From assembly GCF_008579165.1 (NCBI RefSeq), contig NZ_BKCN01000011.1: 64,000 nt of DNA; one strand, given 5' to 3'. The number at the start of each line of letters is the position of its first letter. Within the stretch, counting starts at the first letter, position 1. Under the pieces are notes generated by a model that searched no databases, was not told where the DNA came from, and saw only the letters and a list, made by a program, of their open reading frames with translations. Origin of the DNA: Iodidimonas nitroreducens (GTDB taxonomy: Bacteria > Pseudomonadota > Alphaproteobacteria > Sphingomonadales > Rhodothalassiaceae). This document shows positions 41,009 to 48,560 of the stretch, piece after piece. A program made the position numbers and the translations under genes.

Positions 41009-42865
41009 ATGAGTGATGCGCCCGATGATCAAAAAGATGGCCCAGCAAATGGGGAGCAGACAGGGAAGCGCAGAGCGGAGCCATCCGCTTCGCCGGGGCG
41101 CAAGCCCGGGTCGGCGCGGCCTGATCGGCAATATCGCCTTGATAAAATGCGCGCGCAATCCTTGAAGCCCCAGCACAAAACCATGGCCCATGATGCTTTT
41201 ATCGATTGCGGCTGGGGGCGGTTATATTTCGCCCAGACCTTTGATCGCCTTGATGATGTGGTGGAAGCCCTGCGCCAGGAAATGCCCCAACAGCGCGATA
41301 TCGCTTTTTATCTGCGCGATCCCCATGTGGCGCTTTCCAAAGCCCCTCAAGAGCTTTTCCTTGATCCATCCCATACCTATCGCCTTGATCTCCATACCTA
41401 TCAGCCTGCGGTGCGGCGTTTTCGCGGCTTTCATATCCGGCGCTTGTCGCATCGTTCTGATATTGCCGAAATCAATCGCATCTATGCGGCGCGCAATATG
41501 GTGCAGGTGGATCCCAGCTTTTTCTGGGATCGCCGCGATAGCCGCAGCCTGACCTATTATGTGGCCCAGGATGATGAAAGCGGGGCATTGGTGGGAACGG
41601 TCACCGGGGTCAATCATTATCAGGCTTATCACGATCCTGAGCGCGGGGCGTCACTCTGGTGTTTGGCGGTGGATCCCCAAAGCCCCTATCCCGGTATCGG
41701 CGAAGCTTTGGTGCGGCGCCTGGCCGAACATTTTCAGGCCCGGGGCAATGCCTATATGGATTTATCGGTGATGCACGATAATGAACAGGCGATTGCACTT
41801 TATGAAAAGCTGGGCTTTCAGCGCCTGCCGTTCTTTGCCCTCAAAAACAAGAATTCGATCAATGAAAAGCTGTTTGCCGGTCCGTCTTTTGATGCCAATT
41901 TCAATCCTTATGCTCTGATCATCGTTAATGAAGCCCGCAGGCGGGGCATTCATGTGGATGTTCTGGATGCTGAAAATGGCTATTTTCGGCTCTCTTTTGG
42001 CGGGCGATCCGTGATCTGCCGGGAATCCCTGACCGAATTGACCAGTGCCATCGCCATGAGCCGCTGCGCGGATAAAATGGTCACAAGGCGGCTTTTGGGG
42101 GCGGCCAATATACGGGTGCCGGCCCAGCAGCAGGCGGCTTTAAACCCTGATCGCAATGCCGATTTTTTGCACGAGCATGGGGCCATCGTGGTTAAGCCCC
42201 GGCATGGGGAGCAGGGCCGGGGGGTCAGTGTCAATATCACTGATGCGGCGCATCTCGAACAGGCGGTGGAGGCCGCCCGGCGGGTAGATGATCATGTGCT
42301 ATTGGAAGAATATTTTGATGGCATCGATCTGCGGATCATCGTTATCGGCTTTAAGCTGGTGGCTGCGGCCATCCGCCGCCCGGCAGCCATCATCGGTGAT
42401 GGATCAAGCACGATCGAAGCGCTGATCAAGGCCCAAAGCCGTCGGCGCATGGCGGCCACGAATGGTGAATCGCGCATCCCCATCGATCAGGAAACCGAAC
42501 GCACCATCCGCAATGGGGGCTTTGAACTGTCCACTATCCTGCCCGCAAAAAAACAGCTTTTTGTGCGGAAAACGGCTAATCTGCATACCGGGGGCACCTT
42601 GCATGATGTGACGGATCGGCTGCATCCGCATCTGTGTCAAGCGGCCATCACCTGTGCTAAAACCATCGATATTCCGGTGGTGGGTGTGGATATGATCGTG
42701 AAATCACCAAGCGAGCCCGATTATATCGTGATCGAGGCGAATGAGCGCCCGGGCCTTGCCAATCATGAACCGCAGCCCACAGCCGAGCGGTTCATCGATC
42801 TGTTGTTTCCCCATTCATTGCCTACGGATTTAAAACTGAGCAAAGACATCGGCGGAGGATCATGA
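41009..42865 (+). CDS. N-acetylglutaminylglutamine synthetase (GNAT + ATP-grasp)
   Basis: A 618-residue two-domain enzyme. After a basic N-terminus, residues about 130-290 form a GNAT acetyltransferase (LWCLAVDPQSPYPGIGEALV, then MHDNEQAIALYEKLGFQRLP). Residues about 330-610 are an ATP-grasp ligase (AIVVKPRHGEQGRGVSVNI, LLEEYFDGIDLRIIVIG, YIVIEANERPGLANHE). It makes N-acetyl-Gln-Gln, which the upstream amidotransferase amidates. ATG at 41009, five bases after the previous stop; it overlaps the M42 gene by ATGA. Frame intact. Confidence 0.92.
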   Translation: MSDAPDDQKDGPANGEQTGKRRAEPSASPGRKPGSARPDRQYRLDKMRAQSLKPQHKTMAHDAFIDCGWGRLYFAQTFDRLDDVVEALRQEMPQQRDIAFYLRDPHVALSKAPQELFLDPSHTYRLDLHTYQPAVRRFRGFHIRRLSHRSDIAEINRIYAARNMVQVDPSFFWDRRDSRSLTYYVAQDDESGALVGTVTGVNHYQAYHDPERGASLWCLAVDPQSPYPGIGEALVRRLAEHFQARGNAYMDLSVMHDNEQAIALYEKLGFQRLPFFALKNKNSINEKLFAGPSFDANFNPYALIIVNEARRRGIHVDVLDAENGYFRLSFGGRSVICRESLTELTSAIAMSRCADKMVTRRLLGAANIRVPAQQQAALNPDRNADFLHEHGAIVVKPRHGEQGRGVSVNITDAAHLEQAVEAARRVDDHVLLEEYFDGIDLRIIVIGFKLVAAAIRRPAAIIGDGSSTIEALIKAQSRRRMAATNGESRIPIDQETERTIRNGGFELSTILPAKKQLFVRKTANLHTGGTLHDVTDRLHPHLCQAAITCAKTIDIPVVGVDMIVKSPSEPDYIVIEANERPGLANHEPQPTAERFIDLLFPHSLPTDLKLSKDIGGGS

Positions 42866-44018
42866 CGATCAAAAGACCAACCATCGACATCAGCTATCTG
42901 GAACAGATCTTATTGCGCCTGCTGGCGATCCCCAGCCCCACGGGCTATACGGATGAGATCGTCCGGTTCTGCGCGCAGGAGCTCAAAAGTCTGGGCCTTG
43001 AATATGAATTGACCCGGCGCGGGGCCATTCGGGCATGGATCAAGGGCAAGGCAAAACACCCCGGGCGAGCCATCATCGCCCATCTCGATACCCTGGGAGC
43101 ACAGGTCAAGGGGCTGAAAGACAATGGCCGCCTTGAAATCGTTCCCATCGGCCATTGGTCGGCGCGATTTGCCGAAGGCGCGCGGTGCAATATCTTTACC
43201 ACCAAGGGATCATGGCGCGGCACAATCCTGCCGCTCAAGGCATCGGGCCATACGTTTAACGAAGAAATCGATCAGCAGCCTTCGGCCTGGAGCAATCTGG
43301 AAGTACGGGTGGATGGCCTGTGCTTTTCCAAAAACGATCTGATGCGGGCGGGAATTGCCATCGGCGATTTCGTGGCCATCGATCCCATGCCGGAAATGGT
43401 CAATGGCTTCATCAATTCCCGTCATCTGGATGATAAAGCCGGGGTTGCCAGCATGTTTGCGGCGATCAAGGCTTTGGTGGATGATCCATGCGATCTGCCG
43501 GTGGACAGCTATTTTCTTTTCTCCATCGCCGAAGAGGTGGGGATCGGTGCCTCCACCATTCTCCATGGCGATATCGCTCGATGGTCAGCATCGATAATGG
43601 CACCACGGCACCGGGCCAGAACAGCCGGGAATTTGGCGTGACCATTGCCATGGCCGATCAAAGCGGGCCTTTCGATTATCACCTCACCCAAAAGCTGCTG
43701 GCCTTATGCGAACAGCATGATATCCGCCATCAGCGCGATATTTTTCGCTATTATCGCTCGGATAGCGCTTCGGCCCTTGAGGCGGGCAATGATATCCGAA
43801 CCGCGCTCATCACCTTTGGGATCGATGCCAGCCATGGGTGGGAACGAATCCATAGCCATGCCTTGCGCTCGATTGCCGAGCTTGTGGGGGTTTATCTGCA
43901 AAGCGAAGTGCATATCGAACGCGACAAGGATCAGCTTTCAGGATTGAAGGGCTTTACCCATCAACCCATCACCCCTTCCAAAAAAGAAGCGGCAGACGGC
44001 TTTCCATCCGATGACTAG
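42862..44018 (+). CDS. NAGGN-system M42-family peptidase (one frameshift)
   Basis: A dinuclear zinc aminopeptidase-like protein: PSPTGYTDEIVRFCAQEL, AIIAHLDTLGAQVKGLKDNG, INSRHLDDKAGVASMFAAIK, FSIAEEVGIGAS and, after the frame break, MVSIDNGTTAPGQNS. A base is missing near 43576. Repaired length 385 residues. This M42 subgroup is always found with NAGGN biosynthesis; its exact job (turnover or processing of the osmolyte) is not settled. It lacks a signal peptide and so acts in the cytoplasm. Confidence 0.9.
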
Positions 44019-44057
44019 CCGTCCCCGTCTGGCATGAAAAGGGCTTCAGTTCTCAGT

Positions 44058-44094
44058 CCCCTCATCCTCAATCCTTGTAAATGAGGATGAGGGG
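44058..44094. terminator. Hairpin between the convergent M42 and isoaspartyl peptidase genes
   Basis: A perfect 13-bp stem: CCCCTCATCCTCA (44058-44070) with TGAGGATGAGGGG (44082-44094) and an 11-base loop. It overlaps the last codons of the isoaspartyl peptidase gene and has GTTTTGG after it on the plus strand, so it may end transcription from the NAGGN operon. A long T-run is absent. Confidence 0.5.
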
Positions 44095-45159
44095 GGTGGG
44101 GTTTTGGCTGCTCAATTTTGCCCGATACATGCCTTCGGTATTGAAGCTGAAAGCAATCTCGCCGCTGTGCGACAAGGCAATCACCCCGCCATCGCCGCCC
44201 AGCCCGGCAATCTTTTGATGGATCACTTCATCGGCGGCTTTTTGCACATCATAGCCCTTATATTCGATCAGGGCGCAAATCGTGCGGGCGGCGGTGGCGC
44301 GCATGAAATATTCCCCGGTGCCGGTAGCCGATACGGCGCAGCTTTTATTATCGGCATAGGTGCCTGCGCCGATGATGGGGCTATCGCCGATGCGGCCCCA
44401 TTCTTTATTGGTCAGCCCGCCGGTAGAGGTGCCCGCCGCCAGATTGCCCGCCTGATCCAAAGCCACCACGCCCACGGTACCGAATTGATGATCGCCATCA
44501 AAATGAAGCTGCATGGCGCCTTTTTCATGATTTTGGATGGATAAAAGCTGCTGATAACGCCGGTCGGTGAAAAACCATGTGGGGGAAACGAGGTCGATGC
44601 CTTGGATGCGGGCAAAATGTTCGGCCCCCGAACCCGAAAGCATCACATGCCGCGATTGACCCATCACCGCCCGTGCCAGCAGGATGGGATTTTTGATCCG
44701 GGTCACGCCGGTGACCGCCCCGGCCTTCAATGTGCGGCCATCCATGATCGCGGCATCCAGCTCATTGCGGCCATCATAGGTGAATACCGCGCCTTTCCCG
44801 GCATTGAACAGGGGGCTGTCTTCCATGATGCGAATGCTCGCGGCCACCGCATCAATGGCTGTGCCGCCGCTTTTGAGCACGCTTTGCCCGGCAATCAGCG
44901 CTTCGCCAAGGGCGGCGCGATAGGCGGCTTCAGACTCTGCCGTCATGGAAGCGCGGGTGATGGTGCCGGCCCCGCCATGAAGGGCGATGGCATAGCTGCT
45001 TTCATCCTTTGTCGCCTCCTGCGCACGGCTTTGGGGGCTGATGGCCAGCGCGCTCAGCATGATGCCGCCCAAAAGCCCGAGCGGCAGACGACAAAGGGCG
45101 GTGCGTCCGGTTCGTTTCGTTTGGGAATGGCGAGATGAGACGGGCGCGGGGATCATCAT
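44068..45159 (-). CDS. Isoaspartyl peptidase / L-asparaginase (Ntn hydrolase), exported
   Basis: A 363-residue type III asparaginase precursor with an N-terminal signal-like segment (LPLGLLGGIMLSALAISPQS). YAIALHGGAG, LFNAGKGAVFTYDGRNELDA and the autocleavage site with catalytic T228 in HQFGTVGVVALD, then AAGTSTGGLTNKEWGRIGDS, are all present. Family members remove beta-aspartyl residues from damaged peptides or hydrolyse asparagine. Frame intact. A near-palindrome shared with the PhoD-like gene lies about 170 bp upstream. Confidence 0.92.
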   Translation of the reverse strand: MMIPAPVSSRHSQTKRTGRTALCRLPLGLLGGIMLSALAISPQSRAQEATKDESSYAIALHGGAGTITRASMTAESEAAYRAALGEALIAGQSVLKSGGTAIDAVAASIRIMEDSPLFNAGKGAVFTYDGRNELDAAIMDGRTLKAGAVTGVTRIKNPILLARAVMGQSRHVMLSGSGAEHFARIQGIDLVSPTWFFTDRRYQQLLSIQNHEKGAMQLHFDGDHQFGTVGVVALDQAGNLAAGTSTGGLTNKEWGRIGDSPIIGAGTYADNKSCAVSATGTGEYFMRATAARTICALIEYKGYDVQKAADEVIHQKIAGLGGDGGVIALSHSGEIAFSFNTEGMYRAKLSSQNPTPLILIYKD

Positions 45160-45326
45160 GATTGTCCTTGTGTTATGGCGATTCTTTGAGATTTCGCGGT
45201 CAGAACGGTCTTATTCACCTCATAGTCTAAAGCACTTTTCTCAGATCGAGAAGAGAGCCGGGGCCGATGTTGGGGACATGAACCGGCGAGGCCATAAAAA
45301 TGGCCGAAAAGGGCTCAGAGTGAAAA

Positions 45327-45346
45327 TTTACAACGCATTGTTTTAA
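45327..45346. promoter_or_regulatory. Candidate regulator site TTTACAACGCATTGTTTTAA
   Basis: 18 of 20 bases match the site at 14469-14488. It sits in the 395-bp gap between the divergent isoaspartyl peptidase gene (start 45159) and the leader of the ornithine decarboxylase operon. The palindrome GTTACGTAAC at 45469-45478 lies further along and is another possible operator. Confidence 0.45.
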
Positions 45347-45503
45347 TTGTGCTTTATAAATTTTTTGGGGTTGAGAGCCAAAAGGCATCATTTCATCCTT
45401 GAATCATGGGCAATGTTCAGTCATATGAGCGTCACGTACGCGCACGTGCCCCTGGCCCTTATGTACTGGTTACGTAACGATGCGTGCTTTTTTTGTTGGT
45501 TGG

Positions 45504-45810
45504 GTCGGCGGCCTTTTTCAATGAGCCGACACTGATTGATAAAGGGAGTCGCCAATGGCCTCCAGTGATGTGTGCTTCCCCGGCGGAATATCTTCCAAAG
45601 GGCTTAAAATTATTGCCAGCGACCGGGGCTATTGGCGCTGGCGCTTCATGGTTCTCGACAAGCATAGTCCGATGCTCGCATAGCCTCCCCTTGCGGGAAG
45701 CATTGCCGTGCCCCACGTCTCCCAGGCTGTATGATGCGCAAGGGATGGCGGCCGGTGAACTTTTGATCCTCTTGCCGGGCAAGATGGGTCTGGCCTCGTT
45801 CACCTAAGGA
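45504..45810 (+). promoter_or_regulatory. Structured mRNA leader of the ornithine decarboxylase operon
   Basis: Four perfect or near-perfect stems are visible around a short ORF. GTCGGC/GCCGAC (45504-45509 with 45525-45530) precedes it. CCCTTGCG/CGCAAGGG (45688-45695 with 45737-45744) begins just after its stop. GGTGAAC/GTTCACC (45754-45760 with 45798-45804) encloses a hairpin GATCC-T-CTTGC CGG GCAAG-AT-GGGTC (45766-45788). The outer stem ends two bases before AAGGA (45806-45810), the ribosome site of the decarboxylase. Rfam describes a speF leader motif upstream of ornithine decarboxylase genes in alphaproteobacteria; this may be an instance, which I cannot verify here. Confidence 0.6.
45555..45683 (+). 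CDS. Leader peptide upstream of ornithine decarboxylase (42 residues)
   Basis: Starts MASSDVCFPGGISSKGLKII and ends SDRGYWRWRFMVLDKHSPML plus A. An excellent ribosome site, AAAGGGAG (45541-45548), lies six bases before the ATG, better than that of many genes here. The dense RGYWRWRF cluster near the C-terminus looks like a ribosome-arrest sequence rather than a folded domain. It ends five bases before the stem at 45688, so a stalled or terminating ribosome would change leader folding. In E. coli an ornithine-sensing peptide (SpeFL) controls speF; this peptide differs in sequence but occupies the same position. Sensing of ornithine or a polyamine is inference. Confidence 0.65.
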   Translation: MASSDVCFPGGISSKGLKIIASDRGYWRWRFMVLDKHSPMLA

Positions 45811-45818
45811 CCATGAAC

Positions 45819-47063
45819 ATGACTGCACTTTATGCCTTTGCGCATCCATCTGTTGATGCCGGCGTCGATCGCGATATTCCTGTTTTCAATTCGATTGAGG
45901 ATGTGGTGGCCACCATTGCCGATGATCAGCCCATTCACGTGCTGTATCGTCAAAGCATGGAACGCGCAGCGCACGCCTTTTTGAGCCGCTTTTCCGGCAC
46001 GGTGATGTATGCGGTGAAATGCAATCCCACGCCTGCGGTGCTGGAAACCCTTGTTCATGCGGGGATCACTGCGTTCGATGTGGCCTCTATAGAGGAAATC
46101 GATGCGGTGCGCCGGATATCGGCCACGGCAAAGCTTTATTTCATGCACCCGGTGAAAAGCCGCCGGGCCATTCGCTATGCCTATCTGGCCGGGGTTCGCG
46201 ATTTCGCCATTGATAGCCTGGCGGAATTGGAAAAAATCATCGAAGAAACCAATGGTGCCGATGATCTGGGCCTTTTCATTCGGCTTGGCCTGCCCAAAGG
46301 CGATGCGGCCCTTGATCTGTCTGGCAAATTTGGGGTGGATGGTGCGGCGGCTGTGGACCTTTTGCAGGCGGCGCGGGCGGTTTCCGCCAATCTCGCCGTG
46401 AGCTTTCATGTGGGTTCGCAATGCATGAACCCCCATAGCTACCGCAAAGCCATTGCTGCCGTGCGGGCCTTGCTCGATGAAGCGGAAATCTCGATTGATC
46501 TCCTTGATGTGGGCGGTGGTTTTCCGGTTGCTTATCCGGGGATGGAGCCTCCGGCTTTGGATGCTTTCATGGGCGTGATCGATCAGGCTGTCGCCGATTA
46601 TGGCTTTCTGGGCCTGCCGCTTTTATGTGAGCCGGGCCGGGCGCTGGTGGGTGATGGCGGATCAGTGCTGGTGAAGGTGGAATTGCGTAAGGGCAATGCG
46701 CTTTATCTCAATGATGGCACCTTTGGGGCTTTATATGATGCCGGGGCCATTGGCTGGCGTTATCCTGTGCGGCGGGTTGATCTGCGCCGGGCGGCTTGTG
46801 ACAATGAGCAGGCATTCATTTTTTATGGCCCTACATGTGATAGCATGGATGTGATGAAGGGTCCGTTCATGCTGCCTGCCGATATGGCCGAAGGCGATTG
46901 GATCGAAGTGGCCAATCTCGGGGCTTATGGCATGTCGATGCGCACCAAATTCAATGGCTTTCATTCCGATCTCACCGTTGCCGTGGCGCCACGGGAAGCC
47001 ATGACTAATAATGTCGTTCCCCTGCCTGTGAAGCATGATGCTGCCATGGCCGATGCACAATAA
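45819..47063 (+). CDS. Ornithine/lysine decarboxylase, fold III (alanine-racemase type)
   Basis: A 414-residue PLP enzyme. PLP-lysine K67 in VMYAVKCNP, H197 in SFHVGSQC, VGGGFPVAYPG, the phosphate loop EPGRALVGDGG and catalytic C340 in YGPTCDSMDVM. It makes putrescine from ornithine (or cadaverine from lysine). Two ATGs are possible, at 45813 and 45819; the second has proper spacing (8 bases) from AAGGA at 45806-45810 and is preferred. It is followed 18 bp later by the deoxyhypusine-synthase-like gene. Frame intact. Confidence 0.93.
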   Translation: MTALYAFAHPSVDAGVDRDIPVFNSIEDVVATIADDQPIHVLYRQSMERAAHAFLSRFSGTVMYAVKCNPTPAVLETLVHAGITAFDVASIEEIDAVRRISATAKLYFMHPVKSRRAIRYAYLAGVRDFAIDSLAELEKIIEETNGADDLGLFIRLGLPKGDAALDLSGKFGVDGAAAVDLLQAARAVSANLAVSFHVGSQCMNPHSYRKAIAAVRALLDEAEISIDLLDVGGGFPVAYPGMEPPALDAFMGVIDQAVADYGFLGLPLLCEPGRALVGDGGSVLVKVELRKGNALYLNDGTFGALYDAGAIGWRYPVRRVDLRRAACDNEQAFIFYGPTCDSMDVMKGPFMLPADMAEGDWIEVANLGAYGMSMRTKFNGFHSDLTVAVAPREAMTNNVVPLPVKHDAAMADAQ

Positions 47064-47081
47064 AGATCGAGAGGACTGAAG

Positions 47082-48146
47082 ATGGCTGACCAGACCGCAC
47101 ACACCAATCGCAAGGCCGAATTGCTTTCAAAGCCGGTGGAACATATCGATATCACCCAATATGACGCCCGCCCTTTGGTGGAGGCGATGGGCAAGATGTC
47201 GTTCACCTCACGCGATACCGCCCGGGCTGCCGAGATTTATAATCGGATGCTGGCGGATCGTGATTGCTCGGTGATCCTCACCCTTGCCGGATCGACCTCG
47301 GCAGGCGGCTGTATGCATGTTTATCGCGATCTGGTGGCGGCGGGGATGGTGGATGCCATCGTGGCCACCGGCGCATCGATCATCGATATGGATTTTTTCG
47401 AGGCCCTTGGCTTCCGCCATTATCAGGGCAGTTCCACCCTCGATGATAATGATCTGCGCGATCTTTATATCGATCGGATTTATGACACCTTCATCGATGA
47501 GGAAGAATTGCAGGCCTGTGATCATGTGTTGCTGGAAATCGCTGATAGCCTGCCATCACGGGCCTATTCCAGCCGCGCCTTCATCCGTGAAATGGGCCGT
47601 TGGTTGAAAAGCAATGCCAAAAAGAAAGGCAGCCTGATCGAAACCTGTTTTGATCATGATGTGCCGATCTTCTGCCCCGCTTTCACCGATAGCTCGGCGG
47701 GCTTTGGCCTTGTGAAGCATCAGGTGAACCGGATGAAGGCGAACGCGCCTTATCTGACCATCGATTCCATTGCCGATTTCCGGGAACTGACCGATATCAA
47801 GATCAAAGCCGGCCGCACCGGGCTTTTGATGGTGGGCGGCGGCGTGCCCAAGAATTTCGTGCAGGATACGGTGGTTTGTGCGGAAATTCTGGGCGTTGAA
47901 GCGGAAATGCACAAATATGCGATCCAGATCACCGTGGCCGATGTGCGCGATGGGGCCTGTTCATCCTCAACGCTGAAAGAAGCATCAAGCTGGGGCAAGG
48001 TGGAAACCGCTTATGAACAGATGGTTTTTGCCGAAGCCACCACCGTGGTGCCCTTGATTGCCTCCGATGCCTATCATCGGGGCGTTTGGAAGGGGCGCGA
48101 GGCGCGCCATTTCGCCCGGTTGTTCGACGCCGTGGATGGGCAATAG
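47082..48146 (+). CDS. Deoxyhypusine-synthase-like protein, probable homospermidine synthase
   Basis: A 354-residue protein of the deoxyhypusine synthase family: VILTLAGSTSAGGCMHVYRD, VATGASIIDMDFFEALGFRH, PAFTDSSAGFGLVKHQ, LMVGGGVPKNFVQD and the catalytic lysine K306 in EASSWGKVETAYE. The eukaryotic enzyme transfers the aminobutyl group of spermidine to eIF5A, which bacteria lack; plant homospermidine synthase evolved from it. Placed directly behind ornithine decarboxylase, it most likely moves an aminobutyl group to putrescine to make homospermidine (inference). Frame intact. Confidence 0.88.
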   Translation: MADQTAHTNRKAELLSKPVEHIDITQYDARPLVEAMGKMSFTSRDTARAAEIYNRMLADRDCSVILTLAGSTSAGGCMHVYRDLVAAGMVDAIVATGASIIDMDFFEALGFRHYQGSSTLDDNDLRDLYIDRIYDTFIDEEELQACDHVLLEIADSLPSRAYSSRAFIREMGRWLKSNAKKKGSLIETCFDHDVPIFCPAFTDSSAGFGLVKHQVNRMKANAPYLTIDSIADFRELTDIKIKAGRTGLLMVGGGVPKNFVQDTVVCAEILGVEAEMHKYAIQITVADVRDGACSSSTLKEASSWGKVETAYEQMVFAEATTVVPLIASDAYHRGVWKGREARHFARLFDAVDGQ

Positions 48147-48182
48147 CCGTCTCTTGTTTTTCGTCATCTCGTCTCATCTTTC

Positions 48183-48380
48183 GTCACCCCGGGCGGGGAC
48201 TCCGTCTTTCGTCACCCCGGGCTTGACCCGGGGTCCACTCTTTCCCATGCTTCGCGCTTCACGAGATGGATCCCGGGTCAAGCCCGGGATGACGATTGAG
48301 TGGCGGCAGACGAGTAGCCCCAGCCTTGAGCGCGCTTCATGCGAGTACCGGCCCCGGCTCGGGGGCCGGGGTGACGATTG
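48183..48380. repeat. Palindromic intergenic repeat cluster
   Basis: Several copies of a GTCACCCCGGGC unit: at 48183, at 48211 (GTCACCCCGGGCTTGACCCG) and its inverted copy ending GGGATGACG at 48294, and a variant CCGGCCCCGGCTCGGGGGCC with GTGACG at 48349-48376. Copies at 48211-48236 and 48268-48294 are inverted and could form a long hairpin. Such GC-rich units are frequent between genes of alphaproteobacteria. The gap 48147-48560 also contains an inverted repeat, AGCATA-GCT-TATGCT (48508-48522), near the dsbD start. Confidence 0.8.
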
Positions 48381-48560
48381 AGGGAGTCTCTCAACTTTCG
48401 TCATTTTAGGCATCAAGGCGGAATCCTTCTTGTCAGGGGCTGGGCGGAAATGTCGCAGGGGTATCCGCGGCCTTTCCCCAGCGTTAACACAGTCGTGATT
48501 TTTCCAGAGCATAGCTTATGCTAAGCACAGGGACCGTGATCGGCAAAAGAAGGCGACAGG

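Noticed and set aside
45484..45807. A 107-codon plus-strand frame covering the decarboxylase leader
   Set aside because: No ribosome site and no family resemblance; the 42-codon ORF in another frame has a strong site and fits the RNA stems.
47082..48146. True deoxyhypusine modification of a bacterial eIF5A
   Set aside because: Bacteria lack eIF5A; the operon context favours a polyamine product, though another protein target is not excluded.
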